Assembly: GCF_019320115.1 (NCBI RefSeq)
Contig: NC_089598.1
Span: 80,496,059-80,560,058, forward strand
Source of the DNA: Miscanthus floridulus
Taxonomy: Eukaryota > Streptophyta > Magnoliopsida > Poales > Poaceae
Length of the DNA: 64,000 nt
Reading direction: 5' to 3'
Both the position numbers and the translations under genes were made by a program. Below, one piece after another: positions 43,258 through 54,375 of this stretch. Each line of letters begins with the position of its first letter. Positions within the stretch are counted from its first letter, which is position 1. The notes below the pieces were generated by a model. It saw only the letters and a list, made by a program, of their open reading frames with translations, did no database searches and had not been told where the DNA came from.

Positions 43258-44416
43258 TCTGGCCTGCCAGAGGATCTCCTCGAGTCTATCAGGCAGCGTC
43301 TCGCATCAGGCCACGACGCGACGTCCTTCCGATCCGCTTGCTCCCCATGGCATGCCGCCGTCCTGTTGACGACCTTCAGGCCGCTCCTGCTGCTTCTGTT
43401 TGACCCCGACTTAGACCGCGTCGGCTTCTACTGCGTCCTGGAGAAGAAAGTCTTGTCCAAGACACTGCCCGACATGCGCGGCAAGGTGGCATGCGGCTCC
43501 TCGTGTGGGTGGGTGGCGCTCATGGACGAGGCGGCGTCCGTGATGCTGCTGAATCCATTCACCAGTGCCCGTGCCCCCCACGTTGAGCTCCCACTAGCAG
43601 GCGAACATGTCGTGGCGGCATCCTCATCGGAATGTGTGTCTAGGGTCCACGACCGGTGGGTCTCCCATTCCACCAACGGCTATGGGGACACGGATGCCGC
43701 AGGCATAGCCATCAAGCTAAAAGACATGAGGGATGTGTTCTTTCGTGAGATCGTGCTCTCGGCGTTGCCTGACGCCGCCGGCCACGAGTGCGTGGCCATG
43801 GCCATGCTTGGGTGCTCCACGGATGTCGTGTTCTACTGGGTTGGAGTCGATAGCGCATGGACGCTGCTCGACACCAAACTGGAGTTCTCTATGGGGTCCA
43901 TCATCCACTGCCAAGACAAGTTCTTAGCGATCGACTGCACTGGAGAAATCTCCGTCTACAGCAGCAACGCCGTCGGCGCTACTCCAACCGCGATGCTGCT
44001 GCCATCACTGTCACCACCTGCGGGGCTCTGCCACCATAGCTACCTAGAATCAAATGGTGAGCTGCATATTGTGGGTGCCATGGTGAGCACATTCCATGAG
44101 ACATAGAGCTTCACCTACAGCAGCACGATCTACAAGTACAACCTCCACGACCATACGCTGGAGTGGTACAGGGTGAGGGACATCGGTGATTAGACACTGT
44201 TGTGTCAAACATTTCAATAAAAGCTTCAGTGGAACAAGTGTATCCAAGTACAAGGAGAACAAAATCTATATGTCTGAGCCATTATATGGGGATCCATACG
44301 ACTTGGTCCATCGACTGGAGATCGTTGATATTGCTACCGGCGCATCTGAAGTGAAGCCCGTCTAGGAAAAGATGTAGGGTTCCAAGGCTCTAGGTTGGAT
44401 TCGACCCAATCTCTAG
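43258..44416 (+). pseudogene. F-box/DUF295-type gene fragment
   Basis: The frame opens with a typical plant F-box: SGLPEDLLESIRQRLASGHD, then ATSFRSACSPWHAAV. The DUF295 part follows with GKVACGSSCGWVALMDE, LLNPFTSARAP, VFFREIVLSALPD and DKFLAIDCTGEISVYS. A TAG at 44104 ends the 246-codon block. The sequence continues recognisably (SFTYSSTIYKYNL), with another TAG at about 44193 and then a frameshift, then KENKIYMSEPLYGDPYDLVH and a last part near 44416. F-box/DUF295 proteins are a very large, fast-evolving grass family thought to act in ubiquitin ligase complexes. Its position next to a Helitron-like 3' end suggests capture, but an old local gene is equally possible. Confidence 0.75.
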
Positions 44417-44470
44417 AAGCTCTAGAGTTTGTGAGCCTATGACGCCGCGTACTCCGTGACTGTGTTACAT

Positions 44471-44612
44471 TCATAAACTTTGCTTTTTGGATTAAATGTC
44501 ACTTTAACGTTGTTATTTAATTTAACAGTATTGTTATCTTATCGTGCGATCCGTGTGTTTTTAGTATAAATTGTTAGTTATCCCGTAGCAACGCATGGGC
44601 ACGCTACCTAGT
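44471..44612 (+). mobile_element. Helitron-like 3' terminus (first)
   Basis: The sequence ends with a small hairpin (GTAGC at 44585-44589, GCTAC at 44603-44607) followed directly by CTAGT at 44608-44612. The CGTAGCAACGCATGGGCACG core resembles known grass Helitron ends. The upstream 140 bp matches 59275-59413 closely, for example TTTGGATTAAATGTCACTTT. The 5' TC end was not located. Confidence 0.6.
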
Positions 44613-45113
44613 CTATATAAATGTATTAATATTGGTGATACAAAATAAATATTAGCTGAACAAAGGAGTTGTACCTGAGGACATTGGTGTTCACAGCTTG
44701 GCCAGCCTGATTAAGGTAGTACATCTGTCAACTTGAAACAACCATGGAACTATGTTTAAATTGGACAGGCATGGTTCGGAGAACTGAAACTTCTGTACAT
44801 TTAAATTGGACAGACATGGTTCAGGAAACTTCCAGAAAGAGTCCTCGATGGCCTCTCCCCTGAGCAAGTGCTTCAATGCAATTCTGAAGGGGAGTTCCTT
44901 GAGCTTGTGACGGTGGCCTCTCCACATTCTGAATTGTAAACATGGATGTTTTGTAACTTATTGATTTAGTGATCATGATGCCATAAAACTTGCTTGAAAA
45001 TACCTCATTTTGTGAATCCGTTCTTGGCCTCATAGCTACCTGAACATGCCTCATAGTCGTTATGCGACATTTATTATGTGATAAAAATATTTGGTTATAT
45101 AATATATGAGACT
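44613..45113. other. Host or Helitron-internal DNA flanking TAT copy 2
   Basis: A 45-bp direct duplication of TTTAAATTGGACAG(A/G)CATG occurs at about 44755 and 44799. The minus strand has a coding-like stretch (KELPFRIALKHLLRGEAI and EDSFWKFPEP) that may be a captured exon, but I do not recognise it. The last five bases, agact, are the target duplication of the retrotransposon. Confidence 0.35.
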
Positions 45114-46684
45114 TGTCGGGGACCTAACACCGGGGTACCTCAGGAGGTGGAACCAATAACCATCGAACGTTAAAAACTTCTAGACGGACAAGGGCACCGC
45201 TACGTTTCTTGCTCGAATGACAGGAGTTTGGTTCCGCCTCGCCCGACGCCTTTGGGCCAGCTCCGCCTCGCCTGAGGGCTTAGAGATAGACTCTGCCTCG
45301 CCCGACATCCGAGGGCCAGGCTCGGTCTCGCCCAAGGGATAAGGACCAGCTCCGCCTCGCCCGAGAGCTTAGGGATTGATTCCGCCTCACCCGACCCCTG
45401 AGGGACGGGCTCGGTCTCGCCCGAGGGATGCCCACAGCACTGCTTCCTGCTCCGACCCCGTGACTCCGACCCTCGTGTCCGGGGCTCGCGGGAAGCCTGC
45501 TCACCGCCCTTCTTCGATCGGCGCACTGAGGGCCGACTGGAGCCATCCGACTCGGGGCTCCCTGTTTGGAGGGAACCTGAAGACATGCGAAGAAAGGCAA
45601 GGCATGGCTCATAAGTCAAAACCACTATACCAGAGTCCATACCATGCGCCCCGATAGGAAAAGTACTGCCAGGGAACAATAGGATGGATGCTTTAGACCC
45701 TTCCAGGCGTAGCAGAGCCTGAATAATGTTGTGGGTGCGTGCTCTTCGCCCTATAGAGTTGTGGAAGCCACCTTCAGCCCTCGGGCACGGAACCCGACGT
45801 AGACATACGACAACCACTACGGTCCAGAAAAAGACTCGCGTCCTCCACAAATAACGGATATGCTATCACCATGATATGATCCCAAGGGAGCGGCACCCAC
45901 TTCATGGCCCCTCGGGTCCACCAGATCGGAGTATTTGCTTCAGCCTCTAGACGCCCCCTCTGATCAAAAGGCTTTGCCCATAGTACTGCTTCCTGCTCTG
46001 ACCCCATGACTCCAACCCCATGACCAGGGCTTGTGGGAAGCCTGCTCACCGCTCTTCTCCGACCAGCGCACTGAGGGCCGACTGAAGCCATTCGACCGGG
46101 GGCTCCCCGTTCAGAGGGAACCAGAAGACGTGCGGAGAAAGGCAAGGCATGGCACATAAGTCAAAACCACTGTACCATCGTCCATACCCTACACGGGGCA
46201 ATACTCTGTAGCCATCCTGACATTCTACAGTGGCATCGACAGTATTGTAGGCGCTTATCATCCTTTCGCATCCACCGAAATAGACAACAAGGCTTGGTAG
46301 ACGTGAACAACAAGGCTAAGTAGCGTACGCATCTAAGCCCTCTCACTTGTAAAGCCGTCCCCTTCATCTATAAAAGGGGATGTGCTTCCTTCAACGAAGG
46401 GACGGACTCTTGATGAACAACACACATCACACACAGTCAAGCTGCTATCAGGCTCTTGACATCCTTTCGACCCTTCCATCAGAGATCTGGGACCAGTCCC
46501 TCTCTCGACCGTTTGTACCCCCTACTACGAACCATTTTCGATGCTAATAACACGCGCAGCAATAGACTGGACGTAGGGACATTCAGCCCAAACTAGTATA
46601 AATCTTGTGCCCATTAGCGCACCATCCGGGCCTAACGCGCATAACTATAAATTTACTCGCCGGTGCTTATTCGAAACACCGACA
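45114..46684 (+). repeat. 5' LTR of TAT copy 2
   Basis: It starts TGTCGGGGACCTAACACCGG and ends TTCGAAACACCGACA. A TATA box, CTATAAAAGG, lies at 46368-46377. The LTR has internal duplications: the block with GACTGGAGCCATCCGACTCG and AAGTCAAAACCACT at about 45535-45635 recurs near 46075-46175, and a 115-bp unit (CCAGCTCCGCCTCGCC) repeats at 45252 and 45350. Confidence 0.92.
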
Positions 46685-46704
46685 GTTGGCACGCCAGGTA
46701 GGGG
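46685..46704 (+). promoter_or_regulatory. Primer-binding region of TAT copy 2
   Basis: GTTGGCACGCCAGGTAGGGG lies directly after the 5' LTR, differing at one base from the equivalent site of copy 1. Gag begins about 45 bp further on. Confidence 0.75.
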
Positions 46705-46732
46705 ACTTTGCGCGTTCCAAATCAGGCCTCGA

Positions 46733-48720
46733 ATGGCTAACCATGCAATCAGCTAGGTCCTAGGTGCACACGTGTGTTTCGGTGATTTGGATTTCATCGT
46801 CACACTGTGTGGAGAGCTGGCACTGACCCACGCGGCCGTCCAGTCTCTCCCTCCCGTCAACTTCAGCTACCGGAGGCTTGAGGACTAGCCCAACGTCTCC
46901 CTTGGGCCCCAGTCATCTAGAGAGGCCCCGTGCCACATCACCCTCTCCCTAGAATGCTCCACAAGACGTGCCTCAACGGCGTTGCCGTTTGGCCTCCGCA
47001 ACGCTGCGGTAACCGCTGGCCACCATTTGGCACTACGCATGGTTCAGCCGCCTACGGACCGCGAGTTCGTGGGGACAATTGAACATGATCCGGAGACACT
47101 CCACGGGCTCCTCATGGAGGAACCAGAGTTGTCCTCCAGCTCTGACTCCAGCAGGGGGAGCCATCACCCTTCTCGGGAATGCTTCATGACACAAACCCCC
47201 AAGGGGCATGTCCAAAGTGTCTCTGGAGAGGAGGCAACCCCAACAGGCAACCCCAAAGCCAGGACCGAGGGGGAGGCGGTGGCTCCATCTCACAAAAGGA
47301 TGGAGCAGCTAAAAGCATCAAAGCTGGAGATCGATGACGTCGGACAACAGCTTGTCCAGGAATACCGGAAGATCGATGAGGAAATCAAGCATCGCGGAGA
47401 CGGTGGGCACGCACGCGCCGCGGCCCATGATGTGCACCAGAGGATCCTCACCGATGATGGGACTCTCCCTCACTTCGCTTGGGCAAGCCAGAACATTGCC
47501 GCCGCGACAGCCTTGCTTCATGGCCCCCCGGAGGCCACGACGTCCGAGGATCGCCGGGCCCGCCGGGCCCGCCGAGAGATTCGTACGTTGCTCGAGCGCG
47601 CGGCGACGCAGCAGGCAGAAAGCTCATTGTCTCGGTGACGCGAGCCCGATGCCAGCTAGCGCATGCCCTTGGTACGCCCCGCCAAGGACGCATCCGTTCA
47701 CCAGACACCACCAGGCGGCAGGTAGACCTCTGCTATCCCGGTACATCAATGTCTCGGCCATGACCACGATGTGCGTAGCACCATCGACACCCATAGACGC
47801 ACCCACTACAACGCATGAGAGGCAACCCACCACGGTTACCATCCTCGACGCGGCGGATGCTACGACAGCGGCGAGGACTGAAGCCCGAGCCCTGGCCTAC
47901 CAGGCCCTCAGGCCTTCGACCGACACATCCTCAATGCTACGTTCCCACTAAGGTATCGACCGCCAACCAACAGCCCTAAATATTCTAGGGAAATAAACCC
48001 CGGGCTTTGGCTCGAAGACTATCGACTTGCATGTCAAGCCGGTGGTGTGAGTGATGACGATTTCATTATTTGCAATCTCCCACTTTTCTTGGCCGATTCG
48101 GCGCGAGCATGGTTGGAGCACCTACCGTCCAACGCCATTCAAAGTTGGGCAGATCTGATGAAGATCTTCGTGGGGAACTTCCAGGGCACGTACAAACACC
48201 CCAGAAACCCATGGGACCTCAAGAACTGCCACCAGAAGGCCGATGAAACCCTCCGTGGGTACATTCGGCGCTTCTCCCGGTAGTGCAATGAGCTCCCTAA
48301 CGTCGTCGACGCCGACGTGATAGGAGTTTTCCTATCCGGGACAACCTGTGAGTCTTTGGTTCACAAGCTGGAGCGAAGGCGCCCGCGGACTACCAAGGAG
48401 CTCCTAGACATTGCCACCAGCCATGCCTCAGGGGAGGAGGCGGTTGGATCCGTCTTTGACCGCTCCGACGGCAAGGCAAGGCGGGACAAGGATGCCAGCG
48501 AGGGAGCCTCCAACCGTCCCGCCAAAAGAAAAAACATGAAGCAACGGCGCGACAGCTCGCTCGTGGCTGCCGCTGCCGACCGCAAGGGTGGTCGGAAGCC
48601 CACAAAGGGCGCTCTGAACCACTTTGAGAAAATGCTCAAGGGGCCATTCCCAAACCATGCTTTCCTGGCCAAGCATCTATACAAGGATGGCGGCCTCATG
48701 CGCAAATACTTGTCCGGGGG
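46733..48720 (+). pseudogene. Gag of TAT copy 2, broken
   Basis: The frame starts MANHAIS near 46733, matching the MADPV start of copy 1. The middle part has a coiled segment (LEIDDVGQQLVQEYRKIDEE) and the shared motif WASQNIAAATALLHGPPE. From about 47985 the retrotrans_gag domain is clear: NPGLWLEDYRLACQAGG, FLADSARAWLEHLPSNAI, WADLMKIFVGNFQGTYKHP and LRGYIRRFSR. Stops lie near 47636-47900 and at 48281. The sequence continues to RKYLSGG at 48720, where the solo LTR starts. It would form the capsid of the element's particle if intact. Confidence 0.82.
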
Positions 48721-51700
48721 TGTGGCAGAACCGCCTAATCTAATGCCTCACAGGAGTGCTCGTCTTCCATTAGACACTAAGCACTCGAGGGAGAACACTA
48801 GATTACTCGGTTCCGTCGGGCACACCCCAGGGGAGAACCCGAAAATCCACATTTTTGCCATCAGGATCACAAATGAGAGAATAAAGCTTACATCATTCGT
48901 AACCATTTCTTACATCACTTTTAATACAACGTCAGAGTGTAATATCTATTAATATAACAGCGGAATGAAATCATATTATCAGAGTTGTAAACAATTTAAT
49001 TGAACAGCAGAATATAAACATGTGATCAGAGTTACAGCGGAAATAAACCTCTATTAATGACATGAGGAAGTATTGATATATAGACTACGGCAACCGATTA
49101 GGAAACTTTCATTTATAAAAGCATTCGGTGAGAGTTGTAAATAAAAACTACGATCGCAGCGTAAAGGAAATCCTCTCTGAGCCCACCAGGAGGAATCCAC
49201 ACACAAATGTCAGCTCAAGCCTCCACCTGTTACCTGCAACAGGGGGAATAAAACCCTGAGTACTCAATTGTACTCAGCAAGACTTACCCAATAGGAGAAA
49301 AGAAAAGACTCCAAGGATATGCAAGGCCATCTGGCTTGTGGGTTGCATTTGCAGAAAGCATTACTAAGCGTGTGTCCTTATATTTGATTTTTATTAATAG
49401 CCGCATTGGTTCATTAACTAATCATTCTATGTAAGCACCTGTGCTACTTTGAAGCAAGTGGTAAGCAATCAAATTTCCTTTGTCCATCTTCCATCCTTCA
49501 TCTTTCAGTTCTTACTACGATGCTAAACCGTAGACAAGCCATACCGGATAGCCCGGCGATTCGTGAATCAATGCCCCTAGCTGGGTACCCCGAAAACACA
49601 CGCCCCGCTTGTACCCCAGGCACAAGCAGGACCAACCCATCACTCTCCTGTCCCGGGTGTCCAGGTCCCCGTCCAAACTGGGACTCCAAGCCCCCGCCCC
49701 TGAGTCCCGGACTCAGTGCGGTGCAAGGACCTCCTCCACCATAAACAAACCCTAACAGTCGGTCTGGAAAGAGCCGGATCCGCGACAAGAGAGCAACAAG
49801 TCTTCCAAGCGCCCATACACAAGTATGTGCTCGGGATAATAAGTTTGTGACCTGCCTAGAGTCATATGCACGATCGGTCCTTAATCGACCAGACAGGGAG
49901 AAACGGTGTAACCAAGCTATGACCCGCCTCCACGGCGACACAACTTCTTACACCCACCAATACCCAAACCATATCCCTGCCCGGTCACCATTTTCCTTTC
50001 CACCATTTTCATATTTTCCAAGTGATAGTAATCCAATAATATATTTCCTATCTCTCGCGAGTGACAGGCAATCACTCGACTTCTACCGGAGTCCTGTAGC
50101 ATAGCAATCTACACGATCCTGTCATACTAGTAAGACTCATAGGAATAAAGATGTGTATGCAAGTGGGTTCCATTCAACTCCTTAAAACTTAATGCACAAA
50201 TATAATTTAAACTGCAGAAAGTAGGGGTTATGCACCGGGGCTTGCCTGGGTAAAATATAATCAGAAGTTAGCTTTCCATCATGGCGACATGATCTCCAAA
50301 GCGCCATTTCTCCAGCAACTCCCGATGACTCCGTGATCCATTGACGTCCCTAGCATGATATGCAATGTAATGAATTGCAAGGGTATGATCAACTGACTGC
50401 ACTCGTGACTCGTATAACTACGCTCTACGTTTCTCAAGTGAACGAGCTAGTTCTAACGACGACCGTGCTTAGGCTACATTTCCACGTTGTCGCATAAGAC
50501 AATTCTTGTAGTTATATAAACCAACGGTGTTTCTTTATTCGTAATAGGACATCGTTATTTATCTAGCAACTGATTATTCTAGAGCTACAAAAATTACGGT
50601 GAGCAGCTAATATTGCTAGGAACCTACTGTAAGGATTTCAGATCCAATACTATTACCAATTTATCACGGAAGTTCCAACAAGTTTATATTTTTATAATGT
50701 TAAGTATCTCAAATTAATTATATAGGTCCCAACCATATTATCAAACTATGTGAACACAATATACTAATAGCTAGATCATGATTTAATGAAACTAACAAAA
50801 TTGGTTTCACCATTTTTGGATTCCTATATCATTTAATATTGATTTTACAATTTAAACTAGAGACCAATATTTAGAAAGGCATTTCAGAACTGAAAAGAGC
50901 TGGCGTCAAACAACTCAGCCCAGGCCTGAACGGCGCACGCGGTCCAGTGGCACACGGCCCACGCGGCTATCGCGCACACGCGGCCCAGGCACGAGGCGGC
51001 AGGCCGGCCTCGACGCGGCGCGGGGACAGGGCGCTCGGCCGATGGCCAGACCGCGGCCCAAAAGGCCCGGCGAGTGTTGGCCAGCAGCAAAAGCAGCCCA
51101 GGCGGGCAGGGCGCACGTGGCCTAGATGCGGTCAGCGGCGACCGGCCCAGCGCGGCGCGGTGGCGGCCCATTTTGCAAAAACGCCCATGTGTTAACCTCT
51201 AATTGACGCAAGATCCCTAGGCACTATTCAATGGAGTCATGTATTTAGCAAATAGACCATGTATAATGCTCCTTCTTGGACTCTTACCCCTGCCTCACCT
51301 TGCTTTCTTCTTCCACGAACAGAGCACCAGCGGAGTTCGGCCGGCAGCGGCAAAAATCCGGCTGCGCGCCCCACGACGGCGGTGGGGAGGCGACCACAAG
51401 GTTTTGCACGATCGCGGGCGCACCCACAGGAGGACGCAGCTCGGCCCGAGCTACGGCGAGGAGCTCTAGCCATGCGCATTGGTGCACGAGACCGAGCGGC
51501 TCCACGGTGAGGCTGACTACGGGCAACACAGGCCCACGCGTGCTCACCAGGGGAACCGACGGCGAGGAGGCAGTGGTGGCATGGCCCGGTAGGGTCGTGC
51601 GGGTCGCGGCTAGAGAGGCGGCTCGGGCACGTGGGCATGGAAACTCGCGCGCATGAGCGGCGGTGCAGCCATGGCCGCCGTGGTCCAACGCTGCGGTCCG

Positions 51701-52967
51701 GCCGGGCACGCCGAGGGCTTGGCAAAGCCAGCAGAGGGAGAGCACCAGCGCTGGAAGCTCTGGCGACCATGGACCAGACATGGCGAGGATGGGAATGTGG
51801 GCGCACGGACGTGGCGTGGTACTACGGCAGCGGGACACCTGTGCTCACGCGGCGTGGGAACGGACGTCCAGAGCAGCGGCATGAGGACGAGGAGGGCGTG
51901 GGACCACGCGGCTCGACGCGCACGCAAGGAGCAAGGGGAACGATGGTGGACGAGCAGGGAGCAGCGTGCCGAGGGCGCCAGGGCGATTGCGCTGCGGCGC
52001 GGGGCAGCGCGGGGGCCAAGAGCTCGGGCGCACATGGCGGCGTGGAGCACTACAGCGGGACCCGGCAGGAGCAGCGCCATGGCCAATCTCTGGCGCGTAC
52101 CGAGGCGCAGCAGCCAGGCGAGTGCGGTGACCGGACAGCGGCATGGCTTGCGCCATACGCCGAAGCCAGCAGCGAAGGCGAGCTAGGGAAAAATGGGGCT
52201 GGGGTCGCGGCTGCGAGCTTGGCTCGACCGGCAATGGCAGTGGCGCCCACGCCTGGTGCATATGGGCTGGGAGAAGGGAGCAGGGGCACGAGCGCGAGTG
52301 CTGGGTGGAGTGGAAGATGGGTCTGCTCTCTTTGTGTTGGAGGCTCGGGTGATGGGTAGAAAAGGAGATGGGAGTTCTGAGAGAAGCTATGGGGCTTGCT
52401 CCTGGTAATGCTCTAGGCTATGAAGACGAGGAACAGAGGTGGAACAGAGCAGAACCAAGTACCGCAGCATGAAAAACAACAGCTCCAGCGTTCCAGCCAA
52501 CTCTCATTAAGACCCACACAGAGAAAAAGGACACAAGCGACAAGGGACAGCGTCAGACAGCGTTGCAGCCAAGAAAAGAAAAGGCACGCAGTTGGTCAAC
52601 TAGCACAGTCCTTCACAAAGGACAGATAGGGACATGCTACAGAAATAAACTCGTGAGTATACCTATATATATCGCTCTATTTATTAAGAGACTATTTTTT
52701 TTTTATAAAAGTTGGTTTTCATGCTTAATCTAATAGAATGAACCGTTCGTCAATTACTTGCTAGAATCATTATCGGACAGTCCCAACTATCTTTACACAC
52801 TAAGTAATTTAACTTGGCGTTGATTTGAGTCCACGAAACTAAGTCACACCAGATTCGCGTATCGCGTCGAATACGTTTTAAATCAAAAATTCGAGAAGCT
52901 CGTTTCAAAAACTTTACTGAGGCCTAAATCGCGGCGCTAAAAAGGATCGTAACACCGGGGTGTTATA
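48721..52967 (-). mobile_element. 4.2-kb solo LTR (same family as 34308-36989)
   Basis: It is flanked by a 5-bp repeat, ggggg (48716-48720 and 52968-52972). The minus-strand start reads TATAACACCCCGGTGTTACG, where TGTAACACC is expected, so the terminal TG has mutated to TA. The plus-strand end reads TGTGGCAGAACCGCC, comparable to TGTCACAGAACCGGCC in the other copy. Shared phrases include AAAACCCTGAGTAC, GACTCCAAGGAT.TGCAAGGC and CAATCACTCGACTTCTACCG. It is 1.6 kb longer than its relative, mainly because of the GC-rich block at 50880-52640. Confidence 0.82.
50880..52640. other. GC-rich gene-like block inside the solo LTR
   Basis: Composition changes abruptly from AT-rich to about two-thirds GC near 50895 and returns near 52640. 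Open frames of up to 242 codons occur on both strands in conflicting frames, rich in Arg, Ala, Gly and Pro. I recognise no domain. The related solo LTR has only about 330 bp of such DNA at its equivalent place (35800-36130). It could be captured host sequence, an unusual LTR regulatory region, or expanded low-complexity DNA. Confidence 0.4.
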
Positions 52968-52972
52968 GGGGG

Positions 52973-53870
52973 CCTCAATAAAGGGGAGCAGGGGAAGGAA
53001 CCTGTCCCTACCATAGACGACGCAGAGGAGAAGGACAAATCACCATGAGGTACATGGTTTGACTCCATTTCCCCTCATCAAACAATATCGCAGAATACGA
53101 AGCGCTCATCAACGGCCTACGAATCGCCATCGAGCTAGGCATCCGACGCCTCGATGTCAGGGGTGACTCCCAGCTGGTCGTTGATCAGGTTATGAAGGAG
53201 TCAAACTGCCATGACACAAAGATAGCAGCATATTGCCAAGAAGTCTGATGACTGGAGGACAGATTCGATGGCCTCGAGCTCAATCACACCCCAAGGCGCC
53301 TCAACGAAGTAGTCGACGCACTTGCGAAAGCAGCGTCTGGCCGAGAGCCAGTCCCGACAGGTGTCTTCACCAGCGATCAACACAAGCCCTCGGTGCGCTA
53401 CGCGGGGTCAGAACAGGCTGACAATGGCCCATCTAATCTAACCCCGGGGGCCAATCCGCCGACTGCTCCGCCTGACCCCGAAGTCATGGAGCTTGAAGAG
53501 GGTCCAGTAGCAGAGTCTGACCCTCCCAACGGCTAGAGAATGCTCTACCTCAACTACCTCCTCCATGACACACTACCAGTAGACAAGACAGAAGCCTGAT
53601 GGCTCGCACGTCACGCCAAGTCCTTCATTCTTGTAGAAGGCGAACTCTACAAACGGGGTCACACCAGGATCCTACAGCTCTATATCCCTAGCGAACAGGG
53701 AAAACTTCTGCTAAGCGATATCCACGGTGGGGTCTACGGTCACCATGCCACGCCAAGGACATTGGTTGGAAACACATTCTGACAGGGCTTCTACTGGCCC
53801 ACCGCAGTAGCCAACGCCGAGCAAATTGTACGCACCTGCGAAGGGTGTCAGTACTACGCTTGGCAGACCC
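52973..53870 (+). pseudogene. Second RNase H and integrase zinc-binding region of TAT copy 2
   Basis: After the solo LTR the frame shows NNIAEYEALINGLRIAIELG, then IRRLDVRGDSQLVVDQV, and LEDRFDGLELNHTPRRLNEV, the second half of the TAT-type extra RNase H. An integrase HHCC region follows, GGVYGHHATPRTLVGNTF and then AEQIVRTCEGCQYYA, where both Cys are kept, unlike copy 1. Stops (for example at about 53056, 53248, 53534, 53598, 53779) lie mostly at former Trp or Gln codons. RT is absent and the integrase core does not follow. Confidence 0.8.
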
Positions 53871-53926
53871 ACCTCTCCGACCAGAGCACTCGCTTTAGGC
53901 ACCAGCTGTCTCCAAGCAGTCTCTCC

Positions 53927-54093
53927 AATCAAAAGGCTTGGCCCAAAACGCTGCTTCCTACTCCGACCCCACGACCGGGGCTCGCGGGAAGCCTGCTCAC
54001 CGCTCTTCTCCGACCGGCGCACTAAGGGCCGACTAGAGCCATCCGACCGGGGGCTCCCCGTTTGGAAGGAACAAGAAGATGTGTGGAGAAAGG
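53927..54093 (+). repeat. Internal fragment of the element's own LTR
   Basis: The stretch ATCAAAAGGCTTGGCCCAAA to GTGTGGAGAAAGG matches about 45963-46140 of the 5' LTR in the same orientation, including GGAAGCCTGCTCACCGCTCT and CCATCCGACCGGGGGCTCCC. It sits between the integrase zinc region and the RPL8 fragment, so it marks a recombination or template-switch junction. Confidence 0.8.
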
Positions 54094-54178
54094 GGCCGCT
54101 AGAAACTCCCATACGGCATCAAGAAGTATTTGCAGCGACATCGACAATATAAGTACAATCTCTGCTTAGTTTTACTAC

Positions 54179-54375
54179 ATGTACTACTACGGCCGCCGCG
54201 CCAAGCTCTCCATCGGCAACATCCCACCGCGTCGTGGGATCTTTGAAGGCACCGTCATCTGCAACGTCGAGCACCGTGCCGGCAAATGCGGTGCCCCTCC
54301 ACCGGGGTGTTCAGGGACTACGCCATCATCATCAGCTCCAACCCTGACAACAGCATTGGGACAGGAGGCGCTTCC
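54179..54375 (+). pseudogene. Fragment of ribosomal protein uL2 (RPL8) gene inside TAT copy 2
   Basis: The frame encodes YYGRRAKLSIGNI, then RRGIFEGTVICNVEHRAGK. After a one-base shift near 54280 it continues GVFRDYAIIISSNPDNS. This order matches cytosolic 60S ribosomal protein L8/uL2 (CGRRA.LSIGN.LPLRGIPEG...CNVEHH.GD...DYAI.ISHNPDNG). About 60 of its roughly 260 residues are present, and many conserved positions have changed. It cannot encode a ribosomal protein. It appears to be host sequence carried in a retrotransposon, as reported for other plant elements that transduce genes. Confidence 0.65.

Noticed and set aside
51237..52359. A 242-codon plus-strand frame and a 189-codon minus-strand frame as host genes
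   Set aside because: They overlap within a solo LTR, are low-complexity GC-rich sequence and show no domain or splice structure I can defend.
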